A stretch of DNA of 64,000 bases from Burkholderia gladioli (GTDB lineage: Bacteria; Pseudomonadota; Gammaproteobacteria; Burkholderiales; Burkholderiaceae): positions 2,914,001 through 2,978,000 of the forward strand of contig NZ_CP009323.1 of the NCBI RefSeq assembly GCF_000959725.1, written 5' to 3'. The notes beneath the pieces are model-generated. The model saw nothing but the letters and a program-made list of their open reading frames with translations, did no database searches and had not been told where the DNA came from. A program made the translations under genes and the position numbers. This document shows, one piece after another, positions 57,538-64,000 of this stretch (position 1 is its first letter; every line of letters begins with the position of its first letter).

Positions 57538-58845
57538 ATGGACCTGCATTCGAGCGCCGTCGCGGCGCCACCGGCCACGCGCCGGACCGCGAAGGACTAC
57601 GTCGTGGCTGGCTGGGCCAGCATGGCGGGTACCACCATCGAGTGGTACGACTTCTTCCTCTACGGCACCGCCGCCGCGCTGGTGTTCAACAAGATCTTCT
57701 TCCCGACGCTGGACCCGCTGCTCGGCACCATGGCCGCCTTCGCCACCTACGGCGTGGGCTTCATCGGCCGGCCGATGGGCGGCATCGTGTTCGGGCATTT
57801 CGGCGACCGCATCGGCCGCAAGTCGATGCTGATGGCCACCCTGCTGATGATGGGCATCCCCAGCATGGCGATCGGCCTGATTCCCTCGTTCCAGAGCATC
57901 GGCTACTGGGCGGCGGGGCTGCTGGTGGCGATGCGCTTCATCCAGGGCATGGCGGTGGGCGGCGAGTGGGGCGGGGCGGCGCTGATGGCGGTCGAGCACG
58001 CGCCGCCGGGCAAGAAGGGCCTGTTCGGCAGCCTGCCGCAGACCGGCGTGGGCTTCGGCCTGATCCTCTCGTCCAGCGCGATGGCGGTGGTCGCGACCCT
58101 GCCCGAGCCGGCACTGCTGTCCTGGGGCTGGCGCGTGCCCTTCCTGGCCAGCTTCGTGCTGCTGGTGGTGGGCTGGTACATCCGCGCGCGGGTGCCCGAG
58201 TCGCCCGATTTCGAGCGGCTCAAGCAGGACGACGCGCGCGTGAAGTCGCCGGTGGTGACGGTGATCGCGCGCCATCCGCGCGCGCTGCTGGCGATCATTG
58301 GCGCGCGCACCGCCGAGAACACCTGGTTCTACCTGGTGGTGGCCTTCGCGCTGTCCTATGCCGCCAACCAGCTGGCGATTCCCAAGCCGCAGATCCTGCA
58401 CGCGATCACGGCCGGCGCGGCACTGTCGATCGTCACCATGCCGCTGGCCGGTTATGTCAGCGATTTCGTCGGGCAGAAGCGCCTGTTCATGATCGGCCTG
58501 GTGCTGATGTGTCTGTTCTCGGCGCCGTTCTTCCTGATGCTGGAAACGCGCCACGCGGTGACGGTCTGGTGGGCGATGGTGCTCGGCGTCGGCGTGGTGT
58601 TCCCGATCCTCTACGCGCCCGAATCGCAGTTCTTCGCCGCGCAGTTCCCGCCGCAGGTGCGCTACAGCGGTATTTCGGTGTCCGTGCAGGCCGCCGGCGT
58701 GCTCGGCGGCGGCATCGCGCCGATGATCGCCACCGCGCTGCTGGCGATGGGCGCGGGCGACCCGCGCTACGTGGTGGCCTACATGATCGCGCTGGGCGTG
58801 ATCGCGCTGGCCTGCGCCGCCTGCCTGCGCGACGGCAAGGAATAA
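57538..58845 (+). CDS. MHS-family MFS transporter (ShiA/ProP-like)
   Basis: A 435-residue proton symporter of the metabolite:H+ symporter family. I chose ATG 57538, after CCGGAGAC, over an in-frame TTG at 57514. About 12 membrane segments. Family motifs: VVAGWASMAGTTIEWYDFFL, GRPMGGIVFGHFGDRIGRKS, FIQGMAVGGEWGGAALMAVE. It probably imports an organic acid such as a hydroxyacid or semialdehyde precursor consumed by the following mmsA and mmsB products. It lies 83 bases before mmsA. Confidence 0.92.
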   Translation: MDLHSSAVAAPPATRRTAKDYVVAGWASMAGTTIEWYDFFLYGTAAALVFNKIFFPTLDPLLGTMAAFATYGVGFIGRPMGGIVFGHFGDRIGRKSMLMATLLMMGIPSMAIGLIPSFQSIGYWAAGLLVAMRFIQGMAVGGEWGGAALMAVEHAPPGKKGLFGSLPQTGVGFGLILSSSAMAVVATLPEPALLSWGWRVPFLASFVLLVVGWYIRARVPESPDFERLKQDDARVKSPVVTVIARHPRALLAIIGARTAENTWFYLVVAFALSYAANQLAIPKPQILHAITAGAALSIVTMPLAGYVSDFVGQKRLFMIGLVLMCLFSAPFFLMLETRHAVTVWWAMVLGVGVVFPILYAPESQFFAAQFPPQVRYSGISVSVQAAGVLGGGIAPMIATALLAMGAGDPRYVVAYMIALGVIALACAACLRDGKE

Positions 58846-58928
58846 GCGTGCCGCGGCCGGCGCGGACCGGCCCGGCACAACCCTCATCCGGCGCGAACCG
58901 ACGCGCCGACAACCCGAGAGAGTCGAGC

Positions 58929-60455
58929 ATGAACGCAGTCATTCAGGAACCCGTAGCAGCCGTGCAGACCGTGCCCCTGCTGATCGACGGCGAGTTCGTC
59001 GAATCGCGCAGCACGCAATGGCGCGATATCGTCAACCCGGCCACGCAGCAGGTGCTGGCGCGCGTGCCCTTCGCCACGGCCGAGGAGATCGACGCGGCGA
59101 TCGAGGCCGCGCAGGCGGCCTTCGCGAGCTGGAAGAACACGCCGCTGGGCGCCCGCGTGCGCGTGATGCTGCGTTTCCAGGCGCTGGTGCGCGAGCACAT
59201 GCCGCGCATCGCGAAGGTGCTGACGGCCGAGCAGGGCAAGACCCTGCCCGATGCCGAGGGCGACATCTTCCGCGGTCTCGAGGTGGTCGAGCACGCCTGC
59301 TCGATCGGCACGCTGCAACTGGGCGAGTTCGCCGAGAACGTGGCCGGCAGCGTCGACACCTACACGCTGCGCCAGCCGATCGGCGTATGTGCCGGCATCA
59401 CGCCGTTCAACTTCCCGGCGATGATCCCGCTGTGGATGTTCCCGATGGCGATCGTCTGCGGCAACACCTTCGTGCTGAAGCCCTCCGAGCAGGATCCGCT
59501 GTCGACCATGGAGCTGGTCCGGCTGGCGATCGAGGCCGGCGTGCCCAAGGGCGTGCTCAACGTGGTGCACGGCGGCAAGCAGGCGGTCGATGCGCTCTGC
59601 ACGCACCGGCACGTGAAGGCGGTGTCCTTCGTCGGCTCGACCGGCGTGGGCACGCACGTCTACCGGCTCGCCAGCGAGCACGGCAAGCGCGCGCAGTCGA
59701 TGATGGGCGCCAAGAACCACGCGGTGGTGCTGCCCGACGCGAATCGCGAGCAGACCCTCAACGCGCTGGCGGGCGCCGGCTTCGGCGCGGCCGGCCAGCG
59801 CTGCATGGCCACCTCGGTGGTGGTGCTGGTGGGCGCGGCGCGCGACTGGGTGCACGACCTGGCCGCCAAGGCGCGCACGCTGAAGGTGAACGCCGGGCAC
59901 GAGGCCGGCACCGATGTCGGGCCGGTGGTCTCGAAGGCGGCCAAGGCGCGCATTCTGGAGCTGATCGAATCCGGCGTGAGCGAGGGCGCGAGCCTGCTGC
60001 TCGACGGCCGTGACGTGAAGGTGCCCGGCTACGAGGCCGGCAACTTCATCGGGCCGACGCTGTTCGCCGACGTGAAGACCGACATGCGCATCTATACCGA
60101 GGAGATCTTCGGGCCGGTGCTGGCGGTGATCGCGGTCGACACGCTCGACGAGGCCATCGCCCTGGTCAACGCCAATCCGTTCGGCAACGGCGTGGGCCTG
60201 TTCACGCAGAGCGGGGCGGCGGCGCGCAAGTTCCAGAGCGAGATCGACATCGGCCAGGTCGGCATCAACATCCCGATCCCGGTGCCGGTACCGTACTTCA
60301 GCTTCACCGGCTCGCGCGGCTCCAAGCTCGGCGACCTCGGCCCCTACGGCAAGCAGGTGGTGCAGTTCTACACGCAGACCAAGACCGTCACCGCGCGCTG
60401 GTTCGACGACGCCACCGTCAACGACGGCGTCAACACCACCATCAGCCTGCGCTGA
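58929..60455 (+). CDS. mmsA: Methylmalonate-semialdehyde dehydrogenase (CoA-acylating)
   Basis: Oxidises methylmalonate semialdehyde (also malonate semialdehyde) with CoA and NAD to propionyl-CoA (acetyl-CoA) and CO2, in valine and beta-alanine/inositol breakdown. It has 508 residues from ATG 58929; the open frame upstream is noise from the transporter gene. ALDH features: NAD site region ITPFNFPAMIPLWMFPMAIV, VSFVGSTGVGTHVYRLAS, and catalytic C292 in GAAGQRCMATSVVVLVG. The CoA-acylating subclass is supported by AENVAGSVDTYTLRQPIGVC. It is followed after 23 bases by mmsB. Confidence 0.95.
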   Translation: MNAVIQEPVAAVQTVPLLIDGEFVESRSTQWRDIVNPATQQVLARVPFATAEEIDAAIEAAQAAFASWKNTPLGARVRVMLRFQALVREHMPRIAKVLTAEQGKTLPDAEGDIFRGLEVVEHACSIGTLQLGEFAENVAGSVDTYTLRQPIGVCAGITPFNFPAMIPLWMFPMAIVCGNTFVLKPSEQDPLSTMELVRLAIEAGVPKGVLNVVHGGKQAVDALCTHRHVKAVSFVGSTGVGTHVYRLASEHGKRAQSMMGAKNHAVVLPDANREQTLNALAGAGFGAAGQRCMATSVVVLVGAARDWVHDLAAKARTLKVNAGHEAGTDVGPVVSKAAKARILELIESGVSEGASLLLDGRDVKVPGYEAGNFIGPTLFADVKTDMRIYTEEIFGPVLAVIAVDTLDEAIALVNANPFGNGVGLFTQSGAAARKFQSEIDIGQVGINIPIPVPVPYFSFTGSRGSKLGDLGPYGKQVVQFYTQTKTVTARWFDDATVNDGVNTTISLR

Positions 60456-60478
60456 GCCCGGCACGAGGAAGGCACATC

Positions 60479-61369
60479 ATGAAGATCGGATTCATCGGGC
60501 TCGGCAACATGGGCGCGCCGATGGCGCGCAACCTGCTGAAGGCCGGGCACGCGCTGCGCGTGTTCGACCTCGACGCGGCGGCGGTCCAGGCGCTGGTCGA
60601 TGCCGGCGCGCGCGCCGCGGGCTCGCCCCGCGAAGCGGCCGGCGACGTCGAATGCGTGATCACCATGCTGCCGGCGGCGGCCCACGTGCGGCACGTGATC
60701 GGCGCCGAGGACGGGGTGCTGGCCGGCATCGCGCCGGGCGTGACGATCGTCGACTGCAGCACGATCGACCCGGCCACCGTCAAGGCCATGGCGCAGGCGG
60801 CCGAGGCGCGCGGCAACCGCTTCGTCGACGCGCCGGTATCGGGCGGCACGGGCGGCGCGGCGGCCGGCACGCTGACCTTCATGGTCGGCGCGCAAGGGGC
60901 GCAGTTCGAGGCGCTCAAGCCGCTGCTGGCGGCGATGGGCCGCAACATCATCGATTGCGGCGGCGTGTCGATGGGGCAGGTGGCGAAGATCTGCAACAAC
61001 CTGATCCTCGGCATCAGCATGGCGGGCGTCTCGGAGGCGATGGCGCTGGGCGAGGCGCTCGGCATCGATCCGAAGGTGCTGGCCGGCATCGTCGACCGTT
61101 CGACCGGGCGCTGCTGGAGCTCGGACACCTACAACCCGTTCCCGGGCGTGGTGGAGACGGCGCCGGCCTCGCGCGCTTATACCGGTGGTTTCGGCACCGA
61201 CCTGATGCTGAAGGACCTGGGGCTCGCCACCGAGGCCGCGAAGTCGGTACGGCAGCCGGCCTTTCTCGGCTCGCTCGCGCAGCAGTTGTACCAGGCGCAC
61301 AGCGCCGCGGGTTCGGGCGGGCTGGACTTCTCCTCGATCATCGGGCTCTATCGCGGCAAGGCGGCCTGA
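60479..61369 (+). CDS. mmsB: 3-hydroxyisobutyrate dehydrogenase
   Basis: Oxidises 3-hydroxyisobutyrate to methylmalonate semialdehyde, the substrate of MmsA. It has 296 residues, with GAGGAAGG just before ATG 60479. The Rossmann motif is IGFIGLGNMGAPMARNLLKA (residues 3-22); the substrate motif DAPVSGGTGGAAAGTLTFMV and the catalytic-lysine helix GQVAKICNNLILGISMAGVS are typical, as is SGRCWSS-like STGRCWSSDTYNPFPGV. It is the last gene of the LysR-controlled set and is closed by a 17-bp-stem hairpin. Confidence 0.95.
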   Translation: MKIGFIGLGNMGAPMARNLLKAGHALRVFDLDAAAVQALVDAGARAAGSPREAAGDVECVITMLPAAAHVRHVIGAEDGVLAGIAPGVTIVDCSTIDPATVKAMAQAAEARGNRFVDAPVSGGTGGAAAGTLTFMVGAQGAQFEALKPLLAAMGRNIIDCGGVSMGQVAKICNNLILGISMAGVSEAMALGEALGIDPKVLAGIVDRSTGRCWSSDTYNPFPGVVETAPASRAYTGGFGTDLMLKDLGLATEAAKSVRQPAFLGSLAQQLYQAHSAAGSGGLDFSSIIGLYRGKAA

Positions 61370-61404
61370 GCCCGGGTATCGCGGCGTTGCGGCGCGCCGC
61401 GTTC

Positions 61405-61444
61405 GCGATGGCCGCGATGGTATGAAAACCATCGCGGCCATCGC
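61405..61444. terminator. Bidirectional hairpin between mmsB and the oxygenase gene
   Basis: A perfect 17-bp stem (61405-61421 with 61428-61444) with a 6-nt loop, between convergent genes. It lacks a clear T-run. Confidence 0.78.
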
Positions 61445-61453
61445 CCGGGAGCG

Positions 61454-62266
61454 TCAGTCTTTCTTGTAGACGTGCTTGGTCCTGGCCACGCCCTTGGGCA
61501 CCACCGCGCGTACCATTCCGCGCAGGGCCGCATCGGCTTGCAGCACCACGTCGCGCAGCGGCTCGTCGGGGCGGCCGCGGAACGAGGTCGGGTGGAAGTA
61601 GTCGTCGTCGCCGACCGGATGATCGGAGAAGTAGTAGTTCGAGACACAGCAGCGTGCCTCGCCGCTGAGATTCTTCGAGACCGAGTGCCATGAATACTGG
61701 TTCGTCACCATCACGGCCAGCCGGTTGAAGCGACTCACCACGGTCACCGGCTCGGCCTTGGTGCCGTTCGGCCAGAGTTCGAGATTGCCGCCCTTTTCGA
61801 GGGTCCAGTCCGGTGAAACGTAATAGAGCAGATTGAGCACGCGGTAGCGCTGCCGGTCCTTGTCGTGCGAATTGTCCAGGTGCGGATTGAGGAAGTGGCC
61901 GTGCCCCATCATCGAGATGCCGCCGGCATAGAGATGCTCGTCCGGTTGCAGCGAGCGCAGGCCGGTGATCTCGGTGATCACCTCGACCACCGCCGGCTGC
62001 TGGAACGCGAAGGTGATTTCCTCCAGCAACGGGGCATGCTCGTTCATCTGCGACGTGACGTATTTCAACTCGCGCAGGCTCTTGCGCAGCATCATCGACG
62101 AGGAGGCCGGGAACGCCTCGCGTATCCGCATCACCACTTCGTCGGGCAGTATCTCGTCGACGTGGAAATGATTGAGCGGCATGGATGCCTGCCATTGCCG
62201 GCGCGAGGCCTCGAGATGCTGCCTGAGGCGAGCGGCGATTCGATCGCCCATTTCCTGTCTGTTCAT
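61454..62266 (-). CDS. 2OG-Fe(II) dioxygenase (prolyl-4-hydroxylase-like fold)
   Basis: A 270-residue soluble non-heme iron oxygenase. The facial triad can be placed at H129-x-D131 (FLNPHLDNSHDKDRQRYRVL) and H194 (QYSWHSVSKNLSGEARCC), with the 2-oxoglutarate arginine at R205; GGNLELWP is the typical strand between. The fold resembles the 2OG-FeII_Oxy_3 group. The substrate may be a peptidyl proline or a small metabolite; the sequence does not tell. It is transcribed alone, convergent with mmsB. Confidence 0.88.
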   Translation of the reverse strand: MNRQEMGDRIAARLRQHLEASRRQWQASMPLNHFHVDEILPDEVVMRIREAFPASSSMMLRKSLRELKYVTSQMNEHAPLLEEITFAFQQPAVVEVITEITGLRSLQPDEHLYAGGISMMGHGHFLNPHLDNSHDKDRQRYRVLNLLYYVSPDWTLEKGGNLELWPNGTKAEPVTVVSRFNRLAVMVTNQYSWHSVSKNLSGEARCCVSNYYFSDHPVGDDDYFHPTSFRGRPDEPLRDVVLQADAALRGMVRAVVPKGVARTKHVYKKD

Positions 62267-62357
62267 GTCTCGTCACGTCCCATCGATATTGCGCGGTTGC
62301 AGGCGAATTATGCCAGCAGCGGCTGATGGGACGGGATATCGGGCGAGGGGTGCCGCC

Positions 62358-62633
62358 TCAATGCGGATGCACGGTCCAGGCCACCAGCCGCGCCACCAGC
62401 GGCCTCACGATCAGCACGCAGACGAAGGCCGAGGGCATCGCCACCCGATAGGCATTCTTCACGTTTTCCATGTAATGCGCGTCCAGGCCGAATTCGGCGA
62501 AAGTGATCACCAGGCACATCAGGAAGGCCATGATGGTCGCCATGTAGAGCGCGAACACGTAGGGCGTCGAACGGCGGGGGAAGCGGTAGCGATAGGTCTT
62601 GGGTGCAATGTCGGGAGTCGTGCCGGGCATCAT
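62358..62633 (-). CDS. DUF2798 family small membrane protein
   Basis: A 91-residue protein (from ATG 62631-62633; an earlier ATG at 62681 would give 107). Two hydrophobic helices are visible (PYVFALYMATIMAFLMCLVI and VAMPSAFVCVLIVRPLVARL), the pattern of DUF2798 proteins, which are small inner-membrane proteins of unknown function. It is divergent from a LysR gene over about 130 bp, with a T-N11-A box between, a pairing I have often seen for this family. Confidence 0.85.
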   Translation of the reverse strand: MMPGTTPDIAPKTYRYRFPRRSTPYVFALYMATIMAFLMCLVITFAEFGLDAHYMENVKNAYRVAMPSAFVCVLIVRPLVARLVAWTVHPH

Positions 62634-62722
62634 CGAAGCGGTCTCGTCGTGTCGGGTTTCAGGGAAGCGCCAGCGTAGCAAGCGCGCGGCAGCGCCACTA
62701 GCCGGCTTGTGGCGGATTCATC

Positions 62723-62739
62723 CGTAAGGGAAAATTACG
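62723..62739. promoter_or_regulatory. LysR box between DUF2798 and LysR genes
   Basis: CGTAA-GGGAAAA-TTACG contains the T-N11-A core (T 62725, A 62737) with 5-bp arms, 25 bp before the LysR start. Confidence 0.65.
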
Positions 62740-62764
62740 AATCGATTCCCGGGACGACAAGCGC

Positions 62765-63697
62765 ATGGCGATCAATCTCCTCGGCCTGATCCATTGCTAC
62801 ATCCGCGTGGTGGAGAACGGCAGCATCGCGGCGGCGGCGCGCGCGCTCGGCATGAGCGCGGCGGCCGTGAGCCAGAACCTGGCGCGCCTCGAGGCCCACC
62901 TCGGCGTGCGCCTGCTCTCGCGCACCACGCGCAGCATGGCGCTGACCGAAAGCGGCACGCATTACTACGAGAAGGTCCGCCATATCCCGCGTGATCTCGA
63001 CCTGGCGCAGGCGGCGGCCACCGAGGCGCTGGCGCCGCGCGGCCCGCTTTGCGTGGCGACCACGGCCGCCTTCGGGCGCCACCTGCTGGCGCCGCTGATG
63101 CCGGCCTTCCAGGCCGCCTATCCGCGCATCGCGGTTGAGCTGATCAGCACCGACCGCCGTATCGATCACCGGCTCGAAGGCGTCGATCTCAGCCTGCGAA
63201 TCGCCGCGCAGCTCGACGAGCGACTGGTGGCCCGGCGCATCGCCTCGCGTCCCTTCGTGTTCTGCGCCTCGCCCGCCTACCTGGCGCGCGCCGGCGTGCC
63301 GGCCGCGCCCGAGGATCTCGAGGAACACGCCTGCCTGGTGCTGCGCTACCCGACCGACGGACGTTTCCTGCCATGGGGCTTCGTGCGCGACGGGCGGCGT
63401 TTCGAGGCGGCCGTGAACCCGGCCTTCATCTGCGACGACATCGACATGCTCGCGCAGATCGCCGTCAGCGGCGGCGGTATCGCGCGGCTCGCCAGCTTCG
63501 TCGCGCAGCCGCTGATCGACGCGGGCAAGCTGCTGCCCTTGTTCGAGGCGCGCTCGCGCAGCCGGGCCTGGGCCGAATCCGAACCGATGGAGATCTACGC
63601 CTGCGTGGCCGAGCGCGCCGCGCTCAATGCCAAGGTGCGGGCCTTCATCGATTTCGTGGAGGCCGAGCTGGCGGAGGACGCGCCGGGGCGTCGCTGA
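62765..63697 (+). CDS. LysR family transcriptional regulator
   Basis: A 310-residue LysR regulator. The HTH is ENGSIAAAARALGMSAAAVS followed by QNLARLEAHLGVRLLSRTTR (about residues 18-57), and the effector domain runs from about 90 to 300 (PLCVATTAAFGRHLLAPLMP; DLSLRIAAQLDERLVARRIA). It belongs to the broad group with the RLLSRTTRSMALTESG signature. It is divergent from the DUF2798 gene, its likely target, with a LysR box close to its own start. Its last 103 bases overlap the antisense membrane-protein gene. Confidence 0.93.
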   Translation: MAINLLGLIHCYIRVVENGSIAAAARALGMSAAAVSQNLARLEAHLGVRLLSRTTRSMALTESGTHYYEKVRHIPRDLDLAQAAATEALAPRGPLCVATTAAFGRHLLAPLMPAFQAAYPRIAVELISTDRRIDHRLEGVDLSLRIAAQLDERLVARRIASRPFVFCASPAYLARAGVPAAPEDLEEHACLVLRYPTDGRFLPWGFVRDGRRFEAAVNPAFICDDIDMLAQIAVSGGGIARLASFVAQPLIDAGKLLPLFEARSRSRAWAESEPMEIYACVAERAALNAKVRAFIDFVEAELAEDAPGRR

Positions 63698-64000
63698 TCG
63701 CCGGGCGCCAGGCAGGCCATCACGGCCAGCAGGCAGGCCAGGGCGGGGATCGTCAGGATCACGAGCCGTCTCGGTCGCGACAGCCGCAAGGCGGGCGGCA
63801 GGGCGATCACTGCAAGCCGGGCAAAAGCGATGAAGATGAAGGGCAGCGTCAGGGCCGTCGCGACCTGGATGTCCATCGTCAGCGAGACTAGATCTGGGGC
63901 ACGCCATACGAACCAGGCGCAGGCCGCGAGGCAGGCCAGGTACAGCGCGACCGGCGCCGGGTTGCGCGGTTTGCCGTGGAGTCCAAAACATTCCCGGGTA
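63595..64000 (-). CDS. Membrane protein of unknown function, N-terminal part outside window
   Basis: On the minus strand this frame is open from the window edge (64000) to a stop at 63595. The visible 134 residues contain three hydrophobic segments (VALYLACLAACAWFVW; IQVATALTLPFIFIAFARLA; LVILTIPALACLLAVMACLA), then a serine- and alanine-rich end overlapping the 3' end of the LysR gene. The pattern of helices separated by short charged loops argues for a real membrane protein, family not recognised. ATG 63876 is internal rather than a likely start, because the hydrophobic pattern continues upstream. Confidence 0.55.
   Translation of the reverse strand, partial: TRECFGLHGKPRNPAPVALYLACLAACAWFVWRAPDLVSLTMDIQVATALTLPFIFIAFARLAVIALPPALRLSRPRRLVILTIPALACLLAVMACLAPGDQRRPGASSASSASTKSMKARTLALSAARSATQA

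Overview
The window looks like a chromosomal segment of a high-GC betaproteobacterium, most likely Burkholderia sensu lato. The order carB-greA-DUF4149-yhbY/rlmE-ftsH-folP-glmM-pstSCAB-phoU-phoB-phoR/ppk-ppx, the dense GC-biased coding and the protein sequences all fit that group. No rRNA, tRNA, CRISPR array, insertion sequence or integrase was seen. The species was not determined.

Positions 1-20.3 kb are core chromosome: the 3' part of carB, greA, ribosome-maturation genes (yhbY, rlmE), the ftsH protease, folP and glmM, then the whole phosphate module. Two tandem Pho boxes precede pstS, a terminator-less hairpin separates pstS from pstC, and phoR faces ppk across a 34-bp perfect palindrome. 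The ppk gene carries two Pho boxes of its own on the opposite strand and is divergent from ppx. Together these genes form a phosphate uptake, sensing and polyphosphate storage and breakdown unit.

Positions 20.3-25.5 kb are accessory: two small secreted proteins, a lipoprotein serine carboxypeptidase (S10), a 0.5-kb AT-richer gene-free stretch, and a divergent pair made of an isonitrile hydratase-like protein and a GlxA-type AraC regulator.

Positions 25.7-41.8 kb are the most interesting part. A sigma-54 gene (rpoN, probably an extra copy) shares the region with two NtrC-type AAA+ activators, a hybrid histidine kinase and a dozen mostly small envelope or stress-type proteins: two BON proteins, DUF4142, PRC-barrel, DUF1328, MipA/OmpV, a DUF4397 lipoprotein, a tiny lipoprotein and several unrecognised hydrophilic proteins. 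By eye I find six -24/-12 (GG-N10-GC) elements at sensible distances from these genes: two divergent pairs, one before a BON gene and one before rpoN itself. I propose a self-contained sigma-54 envelope/stress regulon in which regulators and targets are clustered.

Positions 41.9-64 kb are typical accessory chromosome: a methyltransferase, a LysR/MFS/HIBADH-family unit, an RND efflux operon with a promoter-operator and a TetR gene at its far end, a Fur-box-linked TPR gene-sodA pair, cytochrome b561 with a nitronate-monooxygenase-like enzyme, a LysR/MHS-transporter/mmsA/mmsB semialdehyde catabolic unit, a 2OG-Fe(II) oxygenase, a DUF2798 protein divergent from a LysR regulator, and a membrane protein cut by the window end.

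All calls come from reading the sequence; no alignment or database search was run. Residue positions are counted from the starts chosen here.
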